Assembly (NCBI GenBank): GCA_963575645.1
Contig: OY754465.1
Span: 47,642,401 to 47,706,400, forward strand
Length of the DNA stretch: 64,000 nt
Direction: 5' to 3'
Source: Xanthostigma xanthostigma
Taxonomy: Eukaryota > Arthropoda > Insecta > Raphidioptera > Raphidiidae
Positions 46,990 through 58,887 of the stretch are shown piece after piece; position 1 is the stretch's first letter, and each line of letters starts with the position of its first letter. Both the position numbers and the translations under genes were made by a program. A model generated the notes under the pieces. It ran no database searches. It was not told the origin of the DNA and saw only the letters and a list, made by a program, of their open reading frames with translations.

Positions 46990-48373
46990 GGGATACTATA
47001 TTATGGGAATGTACCGATCCTGCGTGAAAGAAGACAAATTGGATTTATCTTTTGTCACACGCGGAGTGGTTAATGTGGGCGTATGCGTGTAGGTTAGTAT
47101 GCACATTGCAGAAATATATATTTAGGTAATACGTACCTCTACACACACATCATATTGTCTCTTACAATAAATAGAATTAATAACTTCAATGTCCCAAGTC
47201 TCTAAACCAGAGGTTAACGAACATTTGTAGGAATAAGATTTGTTCATGTCCCTTTTGTAGAAATCCTCCTTCACCGAAAATTATGATCATGATTCGGAAG
47301 GAATGACGTCTAAAAACTTTCAAAAAATTGAAGTGGGGTACGAAAAAATTGCAAAAGCTATAAACATTTTAGTAAAAAAATAGGGGTTCTAAAAGGTTCA
47401 AAAAAAGAGTAGGATATTTCCTACAAAAAAGCCCCACCTCCCCGAACTCTACCACCAATATTTCTAATTTTAATTTAGAAGTGAAAATAGGACCATGCCC
47501 TTCGTTTACATTTTAAAACAAATCTTCTCCAAAGTTCATTTGATACAGTACATTTTTGAATGAATACTCTAGTATAAAGAAAAAACAATTATTTGCAGCT
47601 GAAAGAATTTTCACTAAAAAAATATTTGTAACCTCACTATGCTAAGAGAAATTTCAGGACTGGCAAAAATTACAACCGATTACAATAAATAAACATTTTT
47701 TATAATAAAGACATAACTGAATCAGTGGTAAGATAAATATAACAATATCTTGAGACTTTTAGCTGCACATTTAACGAATGGTTTAAGAACCACTTTTTCA
47801 GGCTTCACTTTGACTGCAGAGGGAATTTCATTTTATTGTCGCCCTCCATTTCCAATTATTCCGAGAACAAATATTTTTTTTCTTTGTCTTTTAAGTGCCG
47901 TGTGGTGGTTGTGCTTTTTGAATCAGATTCTTTTCTTTCTTTTATGGTCTTTGGTATTTTCATAATACAATATATAGGAAAATAAATGCAATATCCGATA
48001 TATACTTATCATTGTGTAGGCCAGGCTACAGATTTTTTAGTTGATAAATAATTTGATAAGCTCAGTACAGTACTTTTTTAACCACATATTTGTTTTGTTT
48101 TTTTTTGTACTAAAATATAAGGATTGAATGTTTTTTTAACAAACGTGGCTATTCTATGCTTGATTTATGTTACATTTTGCATTACCTATGTATTTCCAAC
48201 TAAAATAAAATATTTTTTTAAAACTGTGTCTTTTATTAAATAAAAAAAATTTTATCAGAAGCTGAATGAACAAGCTTAGTTTGAAAGACACATTCATTTT
48301 TTTCATAAAAATTGCCATATTTATTCCTGTCTTCGTTATGATCATTTACAAAAAAATCCATAATCATTATTTA
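46990..48373. other. A+T-rich stretch without recognisable gene
   Basis: Short frames only. No repeat boundaries. Confidence 0.5.
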
Positions 48374-48476
48374 CTAGCGATTCGGTTTGGCTACGCCCGA
48401 ATTTGCAGATTGCCACCTTTTTTCGTTGACTCGTTGCAAAATTGGTCTCCACGAAAAGCGCTTTTATTTTAACGCG
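48374..48476 (-). mobile_element. Helitron-like 3' fragment
   Basis: On the minus strand it ends AAATTCGGGCGTAGCC, AAACCGAATCGCTAG|T, with the family block AATAAAAGCGCTTTTCGTGG and TTTTGCAACGAGTCAACG before it. Sequence up to about 48800 (AACTACTAAACCGATTTTAT, plus strand) may be further Helitron-like material in the other orientation. Confidence 0.55.
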
Positions 48477-48967
48477 TTAATATGTCGATCCTGTTCTTTC
48501 ACCTCTATTTAGAGTAGTTCTGAAAGAATTTTTCAAATACGTGCATTACTTTTTTATTATTTACATTTGAACGGAGTGTCCGATTGAAACGCGGTTTACG
48601 GCAGCAGACGCGGCTTTGCTGAACTTAGATTTTCTGACAATTTGGAATGATTCGGCCCAGTAGATTTTGAGAAATCTTAAAAATACAAGTTCCAACATTT
48701 TTTAGAACTACTAAACCGATTTTATCCAAAATCAGCACTTTTCCTCAAAAAACTGCGTCGATTGCCACAAGCCGCATCAAAATCGGTTCATGTGTTCAAG
48801 AGATATCGTAAACGAAAAATTCGTAAAAATATGTTTTTTTTTGAGCTCGAATAGCTGAACAATAAACTTCTTGCTATATTTATATATTTTTGAGCGTTTT
48901 GAACTCGAAAACAGCGGGAAGTTTCAGGGATAGCCTGCAGGGTTAAACTTAATAATAATAATAATAA

Positions 48968-49519
48968 TTGTGAAAAAATAACTCTAATAATTTAGAGTGA
49001 TGATGATTCTGTTTCAATGTTGGAAGATTAAAAAGGAAGAATCCTATAACAAGCATAAACTTATCAATGTTCTGTTTTTCGTACTTTAAAATCTAAAACA
49101 TTTTTTCAATCAGTATAATTTTAAGCAAGTAACATAGACACATTTATACAGTTTTTAGTAAAAATCAAGTCGTTTTTCAAGAAAAATAGTAATTTTAATA
49201 CCTTTTGATGACATCTTATATTTTAATTTATTTTATACATAACAACAATACTGAGAAAACAGACAGCATTGGTAAGTTTATTTATTTTACTTCCAGTTTT
49301 TTAACTTTAATTTTAACAACAATATTTTTAACAATAACAACTTTAAGAACAATTAACTTTAACAATAACAACTGTAACAACAATAATTTAAAACTTTTCA
49401 GATATGAATCTTCTAGATTCTCCGATCAGGCATAAATAAAATACAATAAAAACCTTCAGTATTTGCTTTGTTTCATCGATCCTATGCCACCAGGATTCTT
49501 CCTTTTTAATCTTCCAATA
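48968..49519 (+). mobile_element. Intron-bearing Penelope-like repeat, copy T1
   Basis: The right half (about 49140-49519) matches the minus strand of 58888-59185, through ATACATAACAACAATACTGA, AAACAGACAGCATTG and TCCTATGCCACCAGGATTC. Where that copy reads straight on (CAGCATTG|ATTCTCCG), this one has an insert 49272-49416 beginning GTAAGTTTA and ending TTCTAG, i.e. a GT...AG intron of 145 nt. An alternative acceptor TTTTCAG ends at 49401. The repeat also has inverted flanks (49020-49045 and 49492-49517). The Penelope-like assignment is inference from intron retention and the hairpin motif. Confidence 0.6.
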
Positions 49520-50070
49520 ATAAACATTTATTGCAGAAATTATTTTATAAAAAAAAAATAAAAAAATCTACAAATTTTTTTGTACGCCATTAGCCCTGAA
49601 TTAAAAAAAATACAATTAACTAAATATTAAAAAAAAAAACTTATATCTATGTAACCATTCAGTTACTAAACGTTGCACCAATTTTTCAAAAAAAAAATAA
49701 TAATATATGGTTGTGGTGGTCATTTTAGATTTCCGGTATTGAGGCCTCTTAATGTCAACTCGTATAAACGGTGAATTTTTACAGCACATGGGAAGTTATT
49801 ACCCTTAAACAATTAATTCCAACCGCAATATAATTAACAATTATAGCTTGTGTGTAGTTGCGGAAGGAAACTTGTAATAATCGGAGTGGGTGGTTGACAG
49901 TGGAGTTCTGTACTACTTTCATTTCCTGTAATAATAACCTCATTCCTGTTGCATTTCAGACGAGCTGAAATTCTTAGTTTGTATCAATTTACGGGTAACG
50001 TGCTCTGTTCTATTTAATGAAACCACAAACTTCGCAGAAAAATTGAACATCTATTATTAATTATATCTTA
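49520..50070. other. A+T-rich stretch, nothing recognised
   Basis: No supportable feature. Confidence 0.5.
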
Positions 50071-50360
50071 CTAGCCACTACCAGCGGCTCCGCACGCGAT
50101 TGAGATAAAACACGGCAGCGACAACAGTAGTAGAATCTTCGGCTCCATCGTATTAGTGTCTCACGGGACTGTGATATTATATAGTACATGTGAATTTTGA
50201 AATTATCTTTTTTTTAAGACAACATGTAGCCTATGTCCTTCCTCAAGAAGCAATCTATCTTGCCAAATTTTATAGAAATCCGTTTAGCAGTTTAGGCGTG
50301 AAAATGTAACAGACAGACAGACTGACAGAGTTACTTTCGCATTTATAATATTAGTATGGA
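50071..50360 (-). mobile_element. Helitron-like non-autonomous element (290 bp)
   Basis: On the minus strand it runs from A|TCCATACTAATATTATAAAT through GTCAGTCTGTCTGTTAC, GGAAGGACATAGGCTAC, to GCGGAGCCGCTGGTAGTGGCTAG|T. GCGGAGCCGC forms the 3' hairpin just before CTAG. This start and body are a widespread type in insect genomes. It encodes nothing. Confidence 0.7.
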
Positions 50361-50372
50361 TTTCTTTATGCC

Positions 50373-50863
50373 GGCACTTCACATGGCTATTTGTATTTGT
50401 GTATTTGGCAAACAATTACCAAATGTGGACAGTATATTTGACAAAGTGTTGGCCTTATTTTCCTATTTGACAAATAAGGCCAATACCAAATACGCGTTAC
50501 AGTGCGCTTGTCGGTTTTTCGAAGCACATAAAAGGAGTCAAATAGGCAAATATGCAAATAAACCGTCCACACAATTGACATTTTCAGAAGCGCTCGCGCC
50601 GTGAACCTGTACAGACGTGTCTGTGCTGTGAGCGAGAACTGGAACAATTACTATTGAAAATGAATTGGGACAATGAAACAGTGCTAAAATTCCTGGAATT
50701 TTGAACCTTGCATTCTGCTGCCAAATGTTTGTGTGTTTGCTATTTGACTGCCATGTGTAGATGGTCGTATTTGCCTCTATTTGCATGTTTGTCTTGAACG
50801 TCATATATTTTGCCAAATACAACAAACACCCAATAGCGAACACAAATAGCCATGTGAAGTGCC
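50373..50863. mobile_element. 491-bp inverted-repeat DNA element
   Basis: GGCACTTCACATGGCTATTT and AAATAGCCATGTGAAGTGCC are exact inverted ends, with further inverted similarity inward (GTATTTGGCAAAC / GCCAAATAC, TATTTGAC). It begins 12 bp after the Helitron-like end at 50360. No transposase. Confidence 0.7.
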
Positions 50864-52854
50864 AACTTTAGATACGTATCTGTTTAAAAAAATGACCAAA
50901 TTTTACCTGAATATAATGGATACTCGTTGCTTTTTAAACGCTTTTATTTAGTTTGACTCCGTATATTTCTTTATATCTGGTTTCAATTCTTGGGACCGCT
51001 TTTTTTAACTATTTGTACAATCGAAACGAACGTTATTTATTTTTGTGCGTTATTACAATTCAGGTTGATTTTTTTTGTAATTTAAGAATTAGCTACATTT
51101 AAAATAAACTATCAATTACCAGCACTTTCTGAGTTTGTAATAATAATGTTTAATAATAAATTAAAAATTTGGTTCATTCTTACCGGCTTCTTAGATTAGG
51201 GTTTGGAAATAAAGGTTTTGTAGTATTTAGAGCTCTACCAACGTTCAGAATTTATTTGTATCATTTAGAAGTTAAAGAGAATAGTCCCGGAAACATTAGA
51301 AAAAGTAACAGAAGTATTAAAAAGTCAAAATTTAACCCTTTCCTAAACTATTGATAAAATCGGCGTGGCAGGACCGAACTTATTGATAGTTGCGAATAGT
51401 GAATTTTATCTACTGAGCTGGATTTACATAATTTGAACCAGCTGTTGAATTGATAAATGCATGTTGGATATTGAAACAAAAATTTTAATAATTTTAAATT
51501 TGACTACACATAACACGTTTACACACGTATTGGAAAATGCACCATTATGTTAGCAGGGTTCTGTTCCGCGACATTTGTGTACTAGACATTCGCGAATGCG
51601 AATATTCTGTTTTCAAATCTGGTGTCATTTATCCAAGGTCAAAATTTAATAACTGATGCCTGCGCAAGTCGCACACACACAGTTGTAGTAGTTTTGGGTA
51701 CTTGGTTATTAATACTAAGGTTTTATTACCTAATGCTAAAGCAAAGGCTGATATAATATATAAATGCAAGGTTACCTTAGCGAATTTAAGTTAATTAAAA
51801 AAAAAGAATACGAAAAAAACCTCTAATAAAAAATTAATATTTTTTGTCTTACTTTATATTATTTCACTTTTTTCTAAATATGTTGTTTTCCTGATATTAA
51901 TATTGGCATGACTTTAGCAAATGCGAATGCCAAAAAATGTGCGACTATGAGCGAATACAAATATTCGTTCCATTACTATTCTGTACTAAATACGGAACCT
52001 TAGTTTATTCTCGATAGTTCAAGAAAAATGTCAATATAATCGTCAAAACATTCAATAAATCGATTTTAAAAAGTAATGAAAACGATAATTTGATAATTTT
52101 ACCGTGCATATTACTGGATATAACTAATTTAGATGTCCAGCATCGAATGTATTAGTTTCGTTTTCTTTTAACTTTTCATGAATACATCAACTGTAAAATT
52201 TGCAAATTAAAAAAAAAACTGTTTCCAGTGACGACATTTCAGGAGGATTGAGAATTATGAAGCACTTTGTACGTAAATTACAAGTTTATTTTTATTTCTT
52301 TCAAATACGTCGTCGCTTTTAAGTAACTATTGAACGAGTCATGTAACTAGTTCTAAACAAAAACTAGACTTTCTCTATACAATGTTATAACACATTAATC
52401 TTATCTCTGAGAATCTCGTTGTCTAGACACGTCGTGTAACGTAAGTTCGTTTTTGTAATTATATAGTCGCCGTCCTTTTGTATACTTTAAAACAGCACAC
52501 TACTAAATTTCAGTTTGCAGATAGTTCTTACGACTCCATTTTGCACTATTTTCCACTTCCCTATAGTCGCACAACTCGTAACTCGTCTGATTTTATCGCT
52601 CGCTATTAGTTAGTATCACACTTGCACTGAATTTATGCTTACCCATACTGTGATTGTTTATATGATATTGTAACAACGTCTCTACTGACCCCGTCCCCCT
52701 CCAAATTTCTTCTACAATGAGGCGATGGTGTGTTACGGAAGTGGTATGCCGCGATGTGTCCAGTGTCCACATATCCACCGTCACATTAACTCTAGCCGTC
52801 TTGCATAGCTGTTAGAAATTTTAAGGTTTAAGTATTCATTATTCATAAATAAAA
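50864..52854. other. A+T-rich stretch without recognisable gene
   Basis: Repeated AATGCGAATATTC-like and GCGAATACAAATATTCG motifs at 51590-51615 and 51953-51970 may be worn subterminal repeats. No clear ends and no gene. Confidence 0.45.
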
Positions 52855-53026
52855 AATATAGAATAGTTACTTCTTACCACAACAGTTTTATTAGCGGATG
52901 TACATTTCGGGAGCTATGCTCTCATCTTCAGCAAACACAGTTTATGTTTGCTGAAGATGAGAGTATAGTTTCCGAAATGTATATCCGCTAATAAAATTAT
53001 TGTGGTAAAAAGTAACTATTCTATAA
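52855..53026. repeat. 172-bp palindrome with Penelope-like core
   Basis: Arms 52855-52938 and 52944-53026 are near-exact inverses (TATAGAATAGTTACTT, ATTAGCGGATGTACATTTCG, GCTCTCATCTTCAGCAAAC). Each contains GCTGAAGATGAGAG...CCGAAATG, the window's recurring CTGAAGAT-hairpin-CGAAA core. The loop is about 5 bp. Confidence 0.6.
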
Positions 53027-53189
53027 TTTTTAATTTTGTTTCAACCACAGTGCTCTTAATATTTGTATATATGATATAATTTTGCTATTCGTTGCCTTGG
53101 TTACCTAATAATACGTTCCATATCATGTAAAAACTAATCAAAACATGTTTAACTAGTTTATTTCTGACATATCTACAAAACAAATGAAC

Positions 53190-53640
53190 AGCTGATTTTT
53201 TTTTATTTTCAAAATATTTCCGAAACTATAAAGTTTTCAACAAAACATTCTTGAAAAAATAAATAAGCCGTTATGAAAAGTATACCATTATTATATAAAA
53301 AACAACGTTACAGCATTAATTTCTTTTGCGCATGCGCCGATTTTCCTCAAAAATAATAGGGCTTTTCATATTTACGTATCAAATATCTTCCCAAAATTTG
53401 GTTTCAATTCGTTCATCCGTTTGACCTGTATCGGGTTCACAGTCTAAACCGACTACGAGTCATCGACTAACAGATTGACAGGACGCACAGAGTTTTTTCA
53501 AAAATATGTTTTTTGGATTCGGATGACCTCAAAACGAAAAGATATTGTAAAATTTTGAAAAGTGATTTTTGACCTAAATTAGTAGGTGCCATTTGACTTG
53601 TAGATTGGAATGGTAAAATAATACGCAAACAATATCACTG
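53190..53640 (+). repeat. Dispersed repeat, inverted partner at 61780-62000 and partial at 3720-3920
   Basis: TTTTGCGCATGCGCCGATTT, CTTCCCAAAATTTGGTTTCAA and TTCATATTTACGTATCAAA match the minus strand of 61800-61930. The downstream part (TTTTTGGATTCGGATGACCT, CAAAACGAAAAGATATTG, GATTGGAATGGTAAAAT) matches 3800-3917. It is one family whose other copy lies directly beside the terminal satellite. Confidence 0.65.
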
Positions 53641-53807
53641 TCGGAACTCAAACTCGAATTTTCAACTATCGCAGTGGTTAAATTATCATTTATTCTACCT
53701 TGACACATCTAAACAACCAGTATTTTCACATAATAAAGCATATTTTGCAACACAGCCTCCGGGAGTTTAGTTTACATTACGCATCATTAAAATTGAACTA
53801 GTTGTTT

Positions 53808-54054
53808 ATATAAACTAATATTATAAAGATGTAAAGTTTGTAAATTTGCATGTAAGAGGTAATCTCCGAAACTGCTCATCCGATTTCAAAAACTTATCCA
53901 CCAATATGTAGAATGAATTTTTAGGATGGACATAGGCTATATATTATCGCGGTGAAATAAAAGAGCTTTTCATGGAAATTAATTTTTCCAACGCTAGTCG
54001 ACAATAAAACAGTGCCAATCTACAAATCCGGAAGAAACCGGGCCGGGCCGCTAG
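53808..54054 (+). mobile_element. Helitron-like non-autonomous element
   Basis: Starts near TATAAACTAATATTATAAAG and ends AAACCGGGCCGGGCCGCTAG|T. The whole body aligns with 10954-11170 and the split copy at 41178-41970 (CTCATCCGATTTCAAAAAC, GGATGGACATAGGCTATATA, GTGAAATAAAAGAGC). The first bases have decayed from TC. Confidence 0.65.
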
Positions 54055-55829
54055 TATTCTATAAAGACACCCGCTACTGAATTTAAATACGTTTCACGGC
54101 TTTATTTTATTTCTTCGTTGAATTTATGTTTATGTCGTTGAATTTTCACAGTACCTACATTTATTATTCATTTACGTATATTTTGTTATTAAAAAAAAAT
54201 GTAATTTTACCGGTTTAAATACTACAAACTAAACGTCCAGCAATGCACGTGATTTTGAATCAGTACGCCACTGAACTATGTGTTTGGGGCGGTATGTATA
54301 TGTGTGCACAACATGTATTTAAAGTGAAACTATATAAAACCCGTTTCGTAATTAACAAAAGGCAATGACGACAGCCAGCGAGGCAGCCAACGCCAGCTAC
54401 GATGAGAGAGCAACTTTAGAGAGAAGCAGTTGAAGCAAACAATTAGAATTCACTGATGTTTCATTCCATTGCCTCGAGCGGGTCTTCTGTCTGTCTGTAT
54501 ATCTGTCCTCGTTCTGCATATTATAATAGTCTTTGAAATGTCGCGAAAACCGTTCTACTTTACAGAGCGTGCGGCAAAAGTCTTATAGTGTTTTTAGCAC
54601 GTTTTATGAAAAATTAATTCCTACCGCTTTACTTTTTTGAAGTAGGTTGCTTTGTAAATTAGCGAATTTAGTATTCTACAATTTTTAAAAACAAAAACAG
54701 TAATTTAAAAGTGACCACTCAAGTTGAACAATTTTGTATATACAAAGTTATTTTCTTTTGTTTTACAAGTAAGACGTTTAAGAATTTTTTTCCTTCAAAG
54801 AAATTTATAGATATCTTTATCGTGGACATAGAATTTTTCTACCCAAATTGATTTCAATGAGGTAATAGTTCACTGGCATAATTTATGTGATGTACAAATA
54901 GTGTGGACGAAAATAATTCTTTTGAACAAGTTAAAACTGTTATCAGTCGCCAATGTTCGAATATGGTTTCTGAGTCAAAATAATACTTGAGATTTTTAAT
55001 TTATTTAATTTTTATTAAATTATTTGTTTGATTCACAAAGATAAAGGACAGTAATCTTACAAAAAACTGAAAATAAATAACTTTTATTTATTGAAGAGTA
55101 ATAAGACGTTAATCAAAGATTTGAAGAACTGAAAATGTTTTATAGAAATATCGTTGCTACTTTAGTATTGTTAAAATCAATAATCATATTTTATTTCTAA
55201 TTGTTTTGTAAAAATGAAAAAAATTAGATTTAAATTTTTTAAAGATTTAATTTTAGAAAACTGAATAACAGTTTCAAACAGATGAAAAATCCGGTTTTTA
55301 AGTCAGAAAAAAACTTTTGGTCAAAGGATTCCATCTAGTTTAGTTTTGTTGCGTATTTTATATTTTAGCTACTTTATTGCGGAATTGATGTTGTTTTAAA
55401 ATGATAAATTTCGATGCTCAATATTGGGAAATAATGAAACATAGTCAAGTGTATTAATTATAGATTAATTATTTTTCTAGAAATGGTATTTATTAAAAAA
55501 TTTACAAATAGTGTCAATAAACGCACAGATATAGAGAATTTGTCACATATATATAGCAAACTAATTGACAAAATATAAATAGCCTTGTAAAAAATATCCT
55601 GTTAAAACTTAACAAATGTTGTCTGTTTCGTATGTCTATTAGTTCAGTATTATTCACAGCACAATATTAGAAAGGTTAAAACATTTGTTTCAATTTTATA
55701 TTTAAAAGAAACTAATAATTTTAAAACATTAACATTAACCAGCATTCACATTAAAAATATATTACAAAAATAACAATTAACAAGTTGAGTGACACCATGT
55801 TCTCAATCCATCAACAACAATATACTGAT
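54055..55829. other. A+T-rich stretch without recognisable gene
   Basis: Apart from 55085-55125, which carries the edge of the 4380-4737 palindrome family (TTATTTATTGAAGAG, AGACGTTAATCAAAGATTTG), I see nothing supportable. Confidence 0.5.
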
Positions 55830-56010
55830 AACATGTGACAGCATTTGGTAAGTTTTCTAACATTTACGAATAATTACATTTTAATTCAAAACAATTTTAT
55901 AACTAAGAAAATATAATTACAGAACACTCTGAAGATGATACAAAACGTATCGAAACGTTAGTATTAAATGCAAGTTTAAAAAAGTCTCAGTATTGCTTCA
56001 TTTTCGATCC
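55830..56010 (+). mobile_element. Intron-bearing Penelope-like repeat, copy U
   Basis: GTGACAGCATTTG is followed by GTAAGTTTTC and, 75 nt later, by ATAATTACAG|AACACTCTGAAGATG, a clean GT...AG intron (55848-55922) at the same site as in copy T1. The second exon has CTGAAGAT, then GATAC-AAAAC-GTATC, then GAAACG: a hairpin with a perfect 5-bp stem. The end TCAGTATTGCTTC...CCTTATGCCACGG aligns with the ends of T1 and T2. Confidence 0.6.
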
Positions 56011-56532
56011 TTATGCCACGGAATTCTTTCCAAATACTCATCATTAACTTCAATGGATCACAGTTACTCTATTTATTGAATAGAGTCAATCTTCAATTAA
56101 TTATTACATTGTTTTTTTAAACTTATGATCCACCGTGTACCCAAATGTACAAGGACCTATATATACTAGTGAATGTCACTGGAAAAGGGCCATTTCTAAA
56201 TTCTTGGTGTAGCTGCCATACTTCAGTAGTATGAATGTATGCATACTTCGCCGTTCTTTACTTTCAGTATGGCAGCTCACAAAATCGCTTGACGTCTCCG
56301 TCACAGTCATGATTCCAGAGATGGTTCACTTAGTTATTATGTTCTCCTGTCTGTCGTCGAACAATACTCTCGCTAAACAGCCAAGCACGTGAAAACGTCA
56401 TCAATCGACCTTCACCCGTTACTTCCACCACACAGACCCGTTCCTCCACCATCGGTCAATTTAAACTACTTATTTATTTGTACAGTTGGACAATCAGTTT
56501 TGTCGCTTAAATTGCACTTATTATAGCCAATA
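56011..56532. other. No recognised gene; short inverted repeat inside
   Basis: AGCTGCCATACTTCAGTA (about 56211) and TACTTTCAGTATGGCAGCT (56258) form a small inverted repeat. Otherwise nothing supportable. Confidence 0.4.
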
Positions 56533-56632
56533 CTAGCGGCCCGTCCCGGTTTCACCCGGGTGTAATAGACATAATTCTACAAAATGTATTTGGTTTGCGG
56601 CCCGGCGTCTGAACTAATAGCTTTGAGCAAAT
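56533..56632 (-). mobile_element. Helitron-like 3' fragment
   Basis: On the minus strand it ends ACACCCGGGTGAAACCGG, GACGGGCCGCTAG|T, matching 44993-45090 base for base over most of its length. It is truncated at about 56632. Confidence 0.65.
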
Positions 56633-57306
56633 ACTAGATTTACGTATAGGTATACGTACATTGCAACACGTATCTCAAGAATAAATTTTACCCTACCGTG
56701 CCAAAAGAAGTTTTACTTCAAAAAATTATCATTTATACAATGTCGATTCAAAACAAAATCTTCTACTCTTACCGTAATAGTGGAAGATTCGGGTTTAGTC
56801 CCGGCAGTGATATTGCTTGAAAAATAAAATGCTTCTAATATTGCACTGTAACATTCTAAAATGGTTGTTTTATAATATAATAACAAACTATAGCTATCTA
56901 TTTGTATATTAATAATTTATGTTTATTGGGTGTTCACTTTGAACAGAGTTAGTTTATGAGAACAAAAGTGAGTTTTGGTCCTGTGTTAAAATATTTTAAA
57001 AGACTTTTTTGTTCTTTTCATGATGAACAAAAATATTATGGCTTGTCAGTTGTATATATTTTTATTTTTAACATTTCTGACATATTAGATTATGAAAAAT
57101 ATTCTCTTATTACTTATTCATGTCTAACTGTTTTGTGTTATTTCAAATGCCAGAATATATTTTTTTTAAATATTGTATCAAAACAACTTAAGTAACTAAC
57201 CTGATGTGGTGAAAAAGATTACACATGGTGAGAGAGACAGAACGTGCGTGCGGTCAATCTCTATCTTTTTCTGACAAGTTGCCAACCCTAAGTGTCAGTT
57301 CACACG

Positions 57307-57437
57307 TGCCGGCACGATTTTTTATCGGAGCTTATTTGTTTATATGGCATGCTTTACATTTATCGAAGACGGTTAAAATTCGTCTTCCATTTAAAATAAA
57401 TATGCCGCAACGACACCCGATAAAAATCGTTCCGGCA
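57307..57437. mobile_element. 131-bp MITE-like inverted repeat
   Basis: TGCCGGCACGATTTTTTATC and GATAAAAATCGTTCCGGCA are inverted ends of about 23 bp. TCGAAGACGG/CGTCTTC also pairs inside. No transposase. Confidence 0.55.
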
Positions 57438-58687
57438 TCCGGCTCTAGCTACAGTACTGCGCCAAAAGAGATAGATATCGGCCGCATGCTGGCGTTGTCT
57501 CTTTTTTGAAACGGTCACATTTTCTGGTCGTTTGTTCACTCAACGGACATAGCTCTATGGTGCATATATAAAGTAAATTCGTTTTCAACGAATGCTGTCT
57601 TATAAAGTTCATAGTAAATGAAAACGCTAGCGCGTTGGTATAGAATTTGGTCACGTGACAGTTAAATATCGCACCAAACAGTGTGTGGTGTTCCACTCAG
57701 AAATGTATGCCAACTACTGCTGCTCTAGTAACTGCAACAACCTCTCATTTACATCAGACTCTACTTACTTTCTCTATTTGTCTATATTAGATTTGTTTAA
57801 AGAGTCGCCTGTTATCACATACTCTGCGCATGCGCGAGCTGCACAAACTCTCGCTCTCTCTATTGTCATTTGTTTTATTTGTTTTGTTTAAATTTATTTT
57901 AAACCATACGTTTAATCAGTCGTAAGCTATATGACATTCAGAACAAGGCACTAAACATGTCGCGTCATTTTGTTGTCTTTACAAATAAACAGACTCATTT
58001 GTTTTGATCTTTAGTTGTTGGACAACAATTTAATATTCTCTTTAATTGTTGTGCTTCTGGAATATTTACAAATGGCGGACGTGTGAAATGAGAACGAATG
58101 CAACAGTGACTCAGATTTAATTATTCAGCATTTTAATATCAACCCCATTAAGAATCAGTAATGTTCTAGATGTGGTTAGGTGCAGAGAGAGAGAGAGAGT
58201 GTTTTATTTCTGTCTAATTTTTATTATTTCTATACTCTCAAATCATAATAGACATTTTTTGTAAGAACCGATACTCACTCCTTATAACGAAAGCTCTCTG
58301 CTACGAAAACAAATGAGTTTCGTTACAGAGTTTTGACTATATTATACGCAATATTTTTAATTTCTTTTGAAAACCGTTTTTATCTTATGTAAGTAAAATA
58401 GTCAGTATCCTTTTCAACTGAATTAATCGGCACCCATTTTATATCATATTTTTTTATTTAATAGAATATAAAACCGGATAGTTTTTATGTAGCGTAAAAC
58501 TATGAAAATATATGTCAGTAGAATAAGAGAACTTATTTTATATTCTGCAAATACGAACCTTTTGTTTTACGTTTTAAAAAACTTCAAAGATAAATCATTT
58601 CAACTCATTTTTGTTGTTGAATAAACTTGACCCTGTTTGTAAAATAATGCTATACTATAATAAATGATTATAAAAGAGTTCATATAA
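57438..58687. other. No recognised gene
   Basis: Slightly less A+T-rich at 57640-57850, with a frame of 78 codons lacking any domain. A short GA run lies at 58185-58199. Confidence 0.45.
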
Positions 58688-58755
58688 ACATGTTAGCGGT
58701 AAGAATTATCCATAACCGAGATGTCGAAAAGATTTACTTTGGTTAATTTGCATCT
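58688..58755 (-). repeat. Short dispersed repeat, partner of 9065-9131
   Basis: Reverse complement of the 9065-9131 block (ATGTTAGCGGTAAGAATTA, CGAAAAGATTTACTTTGGTT on the plus strand). Confidence 0.5.
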
Positions 58756-58887
58756 AAAGAAATTTTACTTCAATAATAAACCAATTAACCTTCAACAACC
58801 ATCAATTGGTGAATAGTCACTTCATCTCGGAATGAAACAGAATAAGCTGAATATTTGTATAAATCTTCATTTTGGCATCCTCAATGT

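Noticed and set aside
49272-49416. Host-gene intron
   Set aside because: The flanking exonic sequence is an interspersed repeat with other copies in the window, so it belongs to the element and not to a host gene.
50387-50843. Overlapping 80-100-codon frames
   Set aside because: They lie inside the inverted-repeat element at 50373-50863 and mirror each other because of its symmetry.
56956-57195. 79-codon frame rich in F, Y, I and S
   Set aside because: Composition mirrors A+T-rich random sequence and no domain is visible.
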